From Botryotinia globosa (taxonomy: Eukaryota > Ascomycota > Leotiomycetes > Helotiales > Sclerotiniaceae): a DNA stretch of 64,000 nucleotides. Every line of letters starts with the position of its first letter. The stretch's first letter is position 1. The notes under the pieces are model-generated. The model worked only from the letters and a program-made list of their open reading frames with translations. It was not told the origin of the DNA and did not search any database. Both the position numbers and the translations under genes were made by a program. The DNA lies in NCBI GenBank assembly GCA_014898425.1, contig RCSZ01000003.1, forward strand, positions 1,674,001 to 1,738,000. The letters run 5' to 3'. Shown piece after piece: positions 1 through 10,413 of the stretch.

Positions 1-240
1 GAGTCTGGATCTCGGGGATGTCTTTGTTGTGTCTGGATCTCGGGGATGTCTTTGTTGTGTCTGGGACCGGCTTCGATGATTAGGACTTTCACGTTGGGCT
101 TCTCAGCCAGACGGCCGGCAACTGTGTTGCCTCCAGTTCCACTGTTTTGTATGTCAATGTTTGTCTTGTGCCTATACCATGGAAGCATGCTTACCTCCAA
201 CGACAATAAAGTCGAAGTGATTATCAATTGGTACGACCAT
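1..240 (-). pseudogene. GMC oxidoreductase, 5' end only, broken
   Basis: This is the start of a flavin-dependent GMC (glucose-methanol-choline) oxidoreductase gene, cut off by the window edge. From the ATG at 240 the first exon reads MVVPIDNHFDFIVVGG, followed by a GTAAGC donor. The next exon reads GTGGNTVAGRLAEKPNVKV and then LIIEAGP, which is the Rossmann FAD-binding start (GxGxxG and the E that binds adenosine ribose) of GMC enzymes. Two lesions are visible. The acceptor leaves the GG|T junction one base short, so the glycine loop is out of frame. A 28-bp tandem duplication (3-30 and 31-58) falls just after the EAGP motif and shifts the frame. The family is clear. Substrate is unknown, and the rest of the gene lies outside the window. 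Confidence 0.6.
3..58. repeat. 28-bp perfect tandem duplication
   Basis: The 28-base unit at 3-30 is repeated without change at 31-58, and the first bases of a third unit follow. Because 28 is not a multiple of three, the duplication shifts the frame of the GMC oxidoreductase coding sequence it lies in. Confidence 0.9.
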
Positions 241-380
241 TTCTAGTGTTCAAGTTTGCAATTAACGATGGTATTGTGAAAGATAATTGAAATTAGAGCT
301 ATGGGATTAAAGATGTGATTAAAGTGGTGAAAGTAGATGAAGTGAGAAGTTGAAGATGGAAAGTAGTCTTGCTTTATATC

Positions 381-550
381 TGTCGGGACATCAATCATAT
401 GATCAAAAAGGGCATTGTATTAACTAACATTATATTAATGTTTTCTTATATATTTAATATCTAGCTTTCTATAATTAATAATAATCAAAAACGAATATAA
501 TTATATAAAATTAAATACTTATATTTATATCAATTAAATTGATATTAATA
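381..550 (+). repeat. 5' LTR of copia element
   Basis: About 170 bp, starting TGTCGGGACATC and ending GATATTAATA. It matches the 3' copy at 8482-8654 apart from mostly C/T and G/A differences, so both copies were mutated independently after insertion. Confidence 0.85.
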
Positions 551-2159
551 TTAATTAGTAATATTATAAATTAAAGCCTTAGATTTTATTAAAAGTATTA
601 GGTATTTTTATATAGTATTTAGGATTGATAGAAATTCTAAAGAAATTATAAAAAAGATATTATTATATCAGATATAATATATTATTTCTTTTTATAGTGT
701 TAGAAAATATACTCCGGATAATTATATTAGAAAGATATATTTAAAAAATTTGATTTTGTTAAATGTAATAAATCGATTTTATATTTATTATGTATTTATC
801 TTTGTATTGTATATTGTATTAGATAAAACAAAAACCTTTTATTATTTTTTATATTTATAAGAGATTTTTATATATATATAAATATATATATATTTATAAT
901 AACTTTTGAAATATTCTTATTTATATATACAAATATATTGGAAAATGATATTACTTCAATTATTAAGAATATTATTAACAAGAATATATATATAAAGGAG
1001 AAAAAGAAAGAATATAAGGAATGGCTCAATTTATTAAAAATAATGTTAGATGATAAGAAAGCTATTGCTATTAATAATAAGAAGCTTATTAAATATATCA
1101 AATTCAAATATAAATAATATAATTATAAGAATATCAATAATAATAATTTAATAGAGATTTTTTATTATAACTTTAGAATATTTATAGCTATATAATTTTT
1201 GAAAATCTATTAGATTTATATACAAAAGTTATGTATAATATTATGTATTTAAGAAGTATATTTATTGAGAATAGATATTAAAATATTTATAGTTTTATTT
1301 AAATAATCTTGTAAGATTATTATTAATAAATGAATAAAAATATAAATTCAAGAAACTTTAAAAAATATTAATATTAAGAAATCCAAATTCAAATTTAGAA
1401 TTATTTATAAATTTATTAAAAATAATTTCAAATATATAGATGAAAATAATGGAAATGAGTATAATAAAAATAAAAATATAGGAGATTTTAATAATAGAGA
1501 TAGTGATAATAATAAAAACAATAAAGATTATAAATTCTAAAAAAATAAAATATTAATATTACATTTTAATATATAATCTTTTATTAATTTATTAAAATTC
1601 TATATCAATAATAAGAAATATAATAAAAATAATAATAATTTTGATTTCAAATTTTTAATATTTTATAAAATTTTATAATATATAGAAATACTTATAGATA
1701 TATATTATAAAGTATTTCCGATTATATTTAAAAAAAATGTATTTTAATTCTTTTATATTAATTATAATTTATTATTATTAATATTCAAAAAGCTTTGTGT
1801 TTATATAAAAAATAATTTTGAAGGAAATGAATATTAATAAAATATATTATCGAAATGGAATAATATTATTTTAAAATCAATTAAAAAGGAATATAAAAAT
1901 AAATTGTTTAATAAATGTTTTATAATTATAATCAAGTAATTATATATATTACAATATTAATTCAATTTTGTTATATGGTAGATATCCTATTTTTATAATA
2001 AATTTATATTTGTTTGTGAAAATATAGAGGTATATAATCTAGTTTGTTTTGATTTTAAAAAAAAGGTATTTAATTTAATCAATTAATTACAATAATTTAT
2101 TAATATATAAAAAAGATTGTATAAAGACAAAAGAAATGTGGTATTATTTATTAATAGGA

Positions 2160-2345
2160 AATTCTATAATAATAATAATTATGGCAATAATTGGAATAGT
2201 TTTAAGAATTTCAAAAATAATAATAACTTTAGAAATAATTTATATAACAAATAATAATATTTAGATTCTTTTAATTAATACAATTATTACTGGATATATA
2301 AGAAAAAAGGATATCGATTAATGAAATACTTTAAAAAGGAACAAG
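2160..2345 (+). pseudogene. copia gag fragment with mutated zinc knuckle
   Basis: The plus-strand frame across 2281-2340 reads NYYWIYKKKGYRLMKYF, which lines up with the CX2CX4HX4C nucleic-acid-binding knuckle of copia gag if each Cys and His codon has undergone C-to-T or G-to-A change to Tyr. The surrounding sequence is too decayed for a continuous reading frame. Confidence 0.6.
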
Positions 2346-3639
2346 ATAAAAACAAATATAAATATAAAAAAAAGATCAAAGATAATAATAATAATATATT
2401 TAATAAACATTATAATTAATGAATAATTGAATATAAAGAAAAGGTTATTGATATAGAATTTGATTTAGAGATTGAAATGAATTTGTTTTTTATAAATCTC
2501 GATATTGAAAATAATATAAATGAAATATTTTTTGTAAATTTCAAGTCTATTAATAACTAGAAAATATTCAATCAATTATTATTTAATATGATATTGTATA
2601 TAATAATTAAAAACTCTATTGAAATAATTTTATTTATAGAAAATATAATAGATATCTTTTATATAAATTATATAAATAAAGAATTCTTTAGTATATATAT
2701 TAATATAATATATATAAGAAAATTAATAATTAGAATTGGATAATATTATATGTGAAAGTGGATTTGTTTAATTGAATATAATTTATTAATAATAGGGATT
2801 GTAAATATATATTTCGGGAAAGAAATTATAATATTAATAGGATTATTTCGAGTTATTATATTATTTGGAAATATTGATTTTTATATTATAAATATTAATA
2901 TTCTATTTCTATTGAGTTTTAAAGATATAAATTATTTTAAAATGTTTTATAACAATATTATTAATCAATTTATTATATTAAAGAGTAAATACTCTATTAT
3001 TAGAAGATATAGGCATATATTTTTAATATAGAAAGTGAATATAAATTAATTTATTTAAAAATTGATTTATTAGAATGATTGCTATTTAATAATTATAAAG
3101 TTATAATATCTATATCGATAATTCAGTTATCTATTGATATAATGTTTTTATAATATATTATAATAAATAGATTATAATAAAAATAATAATACTATTAAGC
3201 ATTTTATTAAATATTATAAATATTATCAAATATATAGTAAATTATCAAAATGTTTTAGGTTTATTTTATTAAAAGATATTAAATTCAATTATATTATTTA
3301 TATTAATATTATATATATTGTAGATAATTTGGTTTTATATATTATCAATAAAACAATATATTATCAAATAACTTGATTTTTTGAAAATATTTTTATTAAA
3401 TATATATTCGATAATCTCAGGGAATATTAGATTGATATATATATTGAATTATTAGATTATATTATTTATAATATTAAAAAGAATTTTGTAAGTAAAAAGT
3501 TTATTTAAAATATAAAATCTATATCGATTATTATTAAAAATATATTTATTGAAATATATAATTTTATAAATATTATCAAAAAATATTATTATTTATTATA
3601 TTATATATATAAGATTTTAACAAAAAAATTTAAAAACAA

Positions 3640-3960
3640 TGATCTAATTAAAATAATAATTCTTCAAATAATAATAAAAGTTGTAAATAATATAATGGGG
3701 TTAAATAGATTTATTTTTATATTATTAGTTTATAGAATATATTCTAAATTAAATAATATTAACCCACCAATCACAACAATTATTTAATATACAAAAGCTA
3801 TAAAAAAAGCTATAATAAAAGTATATTATATTCAAGCTAAAAAATAAGTTATAAAGGTATTGAAATTAAAAAATAAACTATCTACAACATTTATTTTTAT
3901 TTTATTATTAAATTCAGAAGTTTTAATATAAAAAGAAAAAAAAAGGTGGTAATACGTTGA
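3640..3960 (+). pseudogene. copia pol fragment between integrase and reverse transcriptase
   Basis: The frame here gives phrases such as NPPITTIIYIQKAIKKA and LLLNSEVLI. They correspond to the stretch in fungal copia polyproteins with a 'PSPTI..RA.AI.KAM' core and an 'LPLNSEVLV' segment, which lies between integrase and reverse transcriptase. Several in-frame stops are present. Recognition rests on remembered family sequence. Confidence 0.6.
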
Positions 3961-4213
3961 GTAAATAGATTAAACTATACGCTTTGATTAGAATAGATAG
4001 GGAGATATATAAGATGGAATTTTTTAATAAATTAATTAAATTCCGATTTATATTTATATAATCTTTTTATATAGAATCTAAAGGAATAGAATTAAAGAAT
4101 GATTATATGAATAATAATAATAATGATATTATAGTTATTAATATATTGCATATAGAGATACTATAACCCCAAATATTACTATTAATAATATAATTAGATA
4201 TATAATTATATTA

Positions 4214-4696
4214 TTATATAAAAAGCAATTTAATTAGAATAATTAATATAATAAATATTAATAAAAAATATATTACAAAATCATTACAATTAATTATATT
4301 TTTATAAGATAATATATTTATAAGATATATAAAGTTATAATATAAAAAAATTAATAAATTAATAAAAAGTAAAGTTTTCAAAATTGTTTTAAAAAATAAT
4401 ATTTCATTTGAAATAAGACTTTTTAAATTATATTTTATTAATAAAATAAAAGAAGAGAGTATTGATAAAGTATACACAAAATTATAATTAATAATTTAGA
4501 TATATTAAGATAAGAATAAAACTATTATTTTAATATAATTATTTATTATTCAATATATTAATTAGTATATTATTCTTATACTTACTATTATTCTACAAGC
4601 ATTGAATAAACATATTTAAATCTATTTACAGAATATTATATAAATATACACTCAATCGATTACAATTTTAAATAAACCCATTTATATAAAAATACC
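4214..4696 (+). pseudogene. copia reverse transcriptase, N-terminal part
   Basis: The decayed frame runs through VFKIVLKNNISFEIRLF, IKEESIDKVYTKL and YTQSITILNKPIYIKIP. These match, in order, the reverse transcriptase start, the 'YEKSRLVVQAYND' block and the 'AYVQSTT.LNR.FYIRPP' block of fungal copia pol. The match stops abruptly at the 'PP' step, where the nested insert begins, and resumes at 7218. Confidence 0.7.
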
Positions 4697-4839
4697 AGGG
4701 GCCTGCGAGCCCCCGGACCCCTTGCTTTTTGAGAAAGTATTATATAATTATATTTATTATTATAAAAATCTAAAAAAGAAATTTTGTTGAAAGCTTGCAG
4801 GCGAAGTCGGTTTACCTCTTTTATTTTTTAGATTTTAGA

Positions 4840-4882
4840 TTTTATTTTTTAGATTTTAGATTTTAGATTTTATTTTTTATTT

Positions 4883-4919
<37 letters not shown>

Positions 4920-5070
4920 ATTTTTTATTTTTTATTTTTTATTTTTTATTTTTTATTTTTTATTTTTTATTTTTTATTTTTTATTTTTTATTTTTTATTT
5001 TTTATTTTTTATTTTTTATTTTTTATTTTTTATTTTTTATTTTTTATTTTTTATTTTTTATTTTTTATTT

Positions 5071-5107
<37 letters not shown>

Positions 5108-5125
5108 ATTTTTTATTTTTTATTT

Positions 5126-5162
<37 letters not shown>

Positions 5163-5166
5163 ATTT

Positions 5167-5203
<37 letters not shown>

Positions 5204-5246
5204 ATTTTTTATTTTTTATTTTTTATTTTTTATTTTTTATTTTTTA
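4840..5246. repeat. about 400 bp of (ATTTTTT)n minisatellite
   Basis: A 7-base unit ATTTTTT, with a few 6-base variants, repeats over 50 times without other sequence. It starts from related (TTTTAGA) units around 4830. Confidence 0.95.
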
Positions 5247-5747
5247 GTGGGTCACTTTACTTCGAATCATTAATTGTACCACTGAATCACGAAAGCTATA
5301 GTATTAAGATAATTTGTATTAATTTTAGACTCATTATATTCAATATAATCCTTTTTCAATTGATTATATAAGCTCTAATTATATCCCTAATATACAGGAT
5401 TTAAAACACGGTTTATAACTGGAAGCTGATTAGTCTAGAAAGTATGTAAGGTTTGTACAGCGAATATCAAAATCTTAATCTAGATTAGATATTATTATTA
5501 ATAGGTATAGTAGTTATAAATGATTTATGAAATATAATTAATTGATATTTTTATATTCTTTGAATTAATAGCTTTTAAATAATATTATTTTTATATAAAG
5601 AAAAAGAGTTGTTATTAATATATTAATTATTTAATTGATTTTGTAATAAAAAATTCAATAAAAAGTTGCTAATACGATTCTGATTTGTTCAGATTTGATT
5701 AGTAATAAGAGAGATAAGAGAAGAGATTAAAAAGAAAAGGGAAGGGA

Positions 5748-5903
5748 TTAGATTTATTAGATTTATTAGATTTATTAGATTTATTAGATTTATTAGATTT
5801 ATTAGATTTATTAGATTTATTAGATTTATTAGATTTATTAGATTTATTAGATTTATTAGATTTATTAGATTTATTAGATTTATTAGATTTATTAGATTTA
5901 TTA
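5748..5903. repeat. (TTTATTAGA)n minisatellite
   Basis: A 9-base unit TTTATTAGA repeats about 17 times without interruption within the nested insert. Confidence 0.95.
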
Positions 5904-6159
5904 GAGAAAAAAGAATAGAAAAAAAGAATAGAAAGATAGAAATTAGAAAGATAGAAATTAGAAAGATAGAAATTAGAAAGATGGAAATTAGAAAAATAAT
6001 TAAAAAGAGAATTAAAAAGAGAATTAAAAAAAGAAATAAAAAAAAATAAAAAGAAAAAAAAATAAAAAAAAATAGAAAAAAAATAAATAGAAAAAAATTA
6101 AAAGAAAAGAATCAAGAAAAGAAGAATTTAAAAAAATAATTAAAAAGAAAAATAAAGAA

Positions 6160-6330
6160 AGAATTAGAAAAAGAATTAGAAAAAGAATTAGAAAAAGAAT
6201 TAGAAAAAGAATTAGAAAAAGAATTAGAAAAAGAATTAGAAAAAGAATTAGAAAAAGAATTAGAAAAAGAATTAGAAAAAGAATTAGAAAAAGAATTAGA
6301 AAAAGAATTAGAAAAAGAATTAGAAAAAGA
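6160..6330. repeat. (GAATTAGAAAAA)n minisatellite
   Basis: A 12-base unit repeats about 14 times. It is preceded by a purine-rich stretch of related but irregular units from 5904. Confidence 0.95.
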
Positions 6331-6401
6331 TTTATAAGGTTTTGAGGTTTATTTATATCTTTAATATTTTTATATAAGCTAAAAGCTAGAGGTTAATAAA
6401 G

Positions 6402-6440
<39 letters not shown>

Positions 6441-6697
6441 GTGAATATACCCCACCTAGACCGGTGCACAGACCATCACCTCAAAAGCTTACAATCTCTG
6501 AATAGCTTCAAAATTCACATTTTAATAGAAAATATAAAAATATTAATTTTATTTATTTTTAGAATTCTAAAAGCTATATAATATAGATATAAATATAGGT
6601 TCTGAGGGGTGTAAAAAATAACTACAGAGAGTGTTAGCGAGCCCGTTGTTATTTTTAGCCCTGAAGGGCCGAAAAAAGCTCGTTTATATTAATTAAA

Positions 6698-7057
6698 TTT
6701 CAATCTTTTAGAAAACTCTTAGTTTTGAAGCTAGCAATATAAAAAATATATCATTTGAAAACCCTTAGCTTCTTATATATAGTTACCACTTTTCTTTTTT
6801 TTCATTCAATTTATATTAATTTGAATAAGCTAATTTAAATGATTTCGTTGAAAAAGTCTAGAATTTTATATTATAAAATTTATATTATTTCAATTTGAAC
6901 CCTTTATAAAACCTTCAATTTTAAAACTAGCAATATAAAAAATATATCATTTGAAAGCCCTTAGTTTCTTATATATAGTTATTACTTTTCTTTTTTTTTA
7001 TTCAATTTATATTAGCTTAAATAAACTAATTTAAATAATTTCATTAAAAAAGTTTAA
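6698..7057. repeat. two diverged tandem copies of a 170-bp segment
   Basis: The segments 6698-6862 and 6888-7057 align along their whole length. Both share the block CTAGCAATATAAAAAATATA and the following ATCATTTGAAA. Differences are mainly C/T and G/A, as in the LTRs. Confidence 0.85.
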
Positions 7058-7217
7058 ACGCTATAACCACAATGCCAAGAAAATCGAGCCAATCAGATCG
7101 TTTGAATTGAATCAATCAGATTACTTGAATTGGATCTCATTAAACGAGGTTCTCTTTTTTCGTATCTATACATACCTTCGGCCCTCACGGGTGGCAAGAA
7201 TATTAAGGAGATAAACC

Positions 7218-8375
7218 TCCAATTAAAAAAGATTAAATTTAAAAACAAATATATTCTATATATTATAAAACCCTTATATAATATTTCTGAAACAGGAAAT
7301 CACTGGTTTGAAATCTACCACAATTATCATAAAGATAAGCTAAATATAATACAATCTACATATAACCCTTACCTATTCTACTCAACCAACGATATCAATA
7401 TTATAAAGCTTTAAACTAATAATATTCTTATAATTACAGATAAAAAATTTGTATATTTAAAACAAAAATAATTAAATAAAACCAATTTTATAACCAAAAA
7501 CAAAAAACAATTTATAAAAAACTATTCACTCAGATTTAATAATTACTTAATTATTCTCAAAGGTAATAAGATTTATTTTAATTAAAAAAAATAATATAAT
7601 AATATTAGAATAATTATAATCGAAAATATTGATATATATAAAATAAAATAAAAAATTTGGAAAAATATTATTTCAAAAAATCAATATATTATTTAATATA
7701 TAAAAAGAATATATATTACAATTATATATCAACCAAAAACATTTTATCATCTTTTTATTATTATCTAAATAATAAATCCAAAAAAAGAAAATATAAATAA
7801 ACTTAATAAAATTATTAAATAACAAATGAATAATTTGAAAAAAGGATTTATATTTATATCTTTAAATATAGATTTTATTAAATTAATTATTTTTATTAAT
7901 ATATCATTTATTAATAATACTGATTTATTATTATAAATTGACTATATAATCTACTTAATAGATAAATATAATAATATTAATATTATATATTGAATATTAA
8001 TTAAATATAAGAAAATTATTAAAAGTATATTAGTTTCTAAACTATATACATTGATTTTAAATTTCGATATCAAAACTATTATTAAAGACACCATTAATAT
8101 TATTTTTAAATTTAAAAAGCTAATATTATTCATATTTTATATAAACTCAAAATCATTATATAATCTATTGATTAAACTTAGCACAAATATGAAAAAACGG
8201 TTTCTAATTGATATTATAGTTTTAAAATAATATTATAAGAATAAAGAGATTACAAAGATTAAATGAATTAATGGAAAATCGAATTCTACAAATATCATAA
8301 TCAAAAACGGTATATATCAAATATTAAAAAATTTAATTAATATTAATAAAATAATTATTAAAATAATATATTAAA
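7218..8375 (+). pseudogene. copia reverse transcriptase C-terminus and RNase H
   Basis: The frame resumes with YIIKPLYNISETGNHWF and STYNPYLFY, matching 'KVVKPLYGVPEAGNHWF' and 'STYDPCLLY' of copia reverse transcriptase. After about 7680 it continues through the block before RNase H and RNase H proper. In the latter, IIVLK-, EITKIK-INGKSN and LKNLININKI match the 'VMCLR', 'EIAEVKWI.G..NPAD' and 'L..LIDTNRI' segments that end the polyprotein. The frame holds many stops. Confidence 0.72.
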
Positions 8376-8481
8376 TAGAAAAAAGATAGTAATATAGAAG
8401 TTAAATAAAATTAAAAGAATATTATATCTAAAATAGATTATAAACTAAAATATATAATTATATTTATTTTTAGAGAATTAC

Positions 8482-8654
8482 TAATATCAAGATATCGATT
8501 ATATAATCAAAGAAGGCATTGTATTAATTAATATTACACTAATACTTCCCTATATATTTAATACCTAGCTTTTTATAGTTAATAATAATTAAGAACGAAT
8601 ATAACCATATAGAACTAAGTACTTACATTTATATCAACCAAGTTGATACCAACA
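8482..8654 (+). repeat. 3' LTR of copia element
   Basis: This is the second copy of the 170-bp terminal repeat, less mutated towards its right end, where TTGATACCAACA keeps the CA terminus. The target duplication ATATC follows at 8655-8659. Confidence 0.85.
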
Positions 8655-10413
8655 ATATCTCTATAAAGCATGAAACATTCACTATGTGAAGTATGTGAAG
8701 CCTGTGACGTCTTCTACATTTTTGACCTCGCGAACCTCTCAATTGATCATACCCGATGCTTGACTACTATCTTCCGAATCAAAATATGGGGGAGAATGCA
8801 CCTCTAACCTCTCTTTCCCTGCATGGTACTATGGAAAGGATTGCTGCCAAAGTAGGCTGATTATTAAGCTCCGTGGCTCTCATAGGTTAAGCGAGCTCTT
8901 GGGTTGTAAAAATCTGGAAGGATATGTATGCTACACCCCTCATTACGACATTAGAATATTGCAGTATTACGAGGTATTATGACAGCATAGCCAGCGACAG
9001 CGAGAGGCGTGGCAAATATGGCAAATATCGGACGGAGTATGCTCGTTGTTGTCTGCAAAACAATCTATCTTTGACCCCTATGGCCCCCTCTCGCCTCGGT
9101 AGATGAATGGAAACATGCATTAATTTAGACCTGATGTAGTGAAATACTATAGTGAGACCGTGGAAGTAGTAAAGTCAAAGGGCTTGTATGCCTTAACCTT
9201 GCCCATTACATGCGCATCTCCACCCGAAGAATCTTCTCTGTCGCCGAAACCCGATTGCCATCATCTTTCTGAAAAGATTGATATCAAGAAGTTTGACGAT
9301 GGATTCAATGCACAAGATCCAGAACTTCGGCCCCGTTCGGTATGGACGAACAGACCGCACTTGCATGCAAGCTGGGGCCATTCAATGCAAAGAATGTCGA
9401 AAGGTAGAGGAAGAGCTGGCTGCAGGCTGAGTGGAGCCTCAGCCAGCCCAGACTATTCTGCTGTTAAGTCAGCAAAATCATGTTAGTAATATGCAACTGC
9501 CAGGGCTAGTGGAAAGAAAACAGCCAATCACAAACGTTCGAGCCCCCACCATCCGTACTCAAATTATACCTCTTTTATCAGATATCACTCCGATGTGCAA
9601 GAGAAGCTCTTTTCCTTTCCTCCATGAAGCAATGAGCTTATTTTGGTAATCGTTCACAAACAATTCAGCATTCAATCGAGATTTAGTTACTGTCAGTTGA
9701 GATTCCATTGAGGCTCATTTCGGGAAAAAGTCGGAAAACACAGCGTAGAGGAATTCCGAACTTGACGCCTCGGCAACTTTCCGATATTGTGGATTTCTTG
9801 CCGAATTATGGGAGAACGTCATTGATTAGAAAAAATCCACGATGCAAATGTTTCACGGAATTGATTAGAAATACGAGAATTGCATGTTGGACTGCTATTA
9901 TTAGGGTTTCGCATTTTGCAACAAGTTCTAACTCTATCTTGATCAAGCCTCTTCCTCGAGTATCCTAGAAATGGAAAGTTGCCCGTCAATTGGTCGATGT
10001 ATATCTGATTATTAATTGTATGCATTCGTCTTGCTGCATTATCTAAGCCTAAGTTGAAGCTTACAGCATGCCGTAACGAGGAGAAGCCGTTTATTTTCCG
10101 AGTTATCCTCAGTTGAGTAGAGAAGATACCGGCATCCGATATACATATTTTTGAATGACACATTCCAGAAGAATACCAAGGGCCAGTAAGTACCTTGACT
10201 TGCCATGGATACACCGTTGATGCTTTCCGAAGCTCGCATTTGTAGATCTGTAGCATGTATTCAGACGGGCATGGAATGGATATAAAGTATGTCTAGCTCC
10301 TCTATCTATGTATGAAGTCGAAGCATCAAACTTTACTTGAACTTTCTCTACAATACATATTTCCTCATACGTAATTTTAACTATCATCATAATACAAGAA
10401 TCAATTCTACATA
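8655..10413. other. intergenic, former promoter side of the GMC gene
   Basis: There is no supported gene. The first bases continue the sequence that was contiguous with position 375 before the copia insertion, so this was the upstream region of the GMC oxidoreductase. The right part is the upstream region of the catalase. The short open frames lack recognisable protein features. Confidence 0.5.

Larger units (their letters stand above)
4697..7217. mobile_element. nested non-coding AT-rich insert inside copia reverse transcriptase
   Basis: The copia reading frame breaks after ..AATACC at 4696 and resumes with CTCCAATTAAAAAAG after 7217; joining the two gives back the 'FYIRPPPEL' to 'ILKVVKPLYG' step of copia pol. 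The 2.5 kb between has no coding content. It opens with a GC-rich block (GGGGCCTGCGAGCCCC near 4699) in very AT-rich DNA, continues with long simple repeats (4840-5246, 5748-5903, 6160-6330, 6400-6440), contains a 170-bp duplicated segment (6698-6862 and 6888-7057), and has another GC-rich hairpin at about 6640-6672. A 3-bp ACC flanks both joins. No transposase, LTR or long terminal inverted repeat was seen, so its class is open. Confidence 0.6.
381..8654 (+). mobile_element. Ty1/copia LTR retrotransposon, RIP-degraded, with nested insertion
   Basis: The element runs between two direct repeats, 381-550 and 8482-8654, that align over their length and end in TG..CA form (5' copy starts TGTCGGGACATC, 3' copy ends GATACCAACA). 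The 5 bases outside each end are the same, ATATC (376-380 and 8655-8659), a typical LTR-element target duplication. The plus strand carries decayed copia polyprotein in the expected order: a gag zinc knuckle near 2281-2340 with Cys and His turned to Tyr, the region between integrase and reverse transcriptase at about 3640-3960, reverse transcriptase at 4214-4696 and 7218-7420, and RNase H up to about 8370. C-to-T and G-to-A changes dominate and stop codons are everywhere, as expected from RIP. The element cannot encode a working protein. Assignment to copia is firm from domain order and sequence; the exact family is not known. Confidence 0.88.

Noticed and set aside
868..1107. 79-codon minus-strand open frame in the copia element
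   Set aside because: Low-complexity frame produced by very AT-rich DNA; the real coding strand of the element is plus.
4214..4477. 87-codon minus-strand open frame rich in Leu/Ile
   Set aside because: It is antisense to the decayed copia reverse transcriptase; the hydrophobic composition comes from AT-rich sequence.
4697..7217. Reading the nested insert as a nuclear copy of mitochondrial DNA
   Set aside because: AT-rich sequence with GC-rich hairpins is suggestive, but no mitochondrial gene or intron motif could be recognised.
9139..9486. 115-codon plus-strand frame before the catalase
   Set aside because: No recognisable domain, no codon or splice support, and a comparable frame on the opposite strand.
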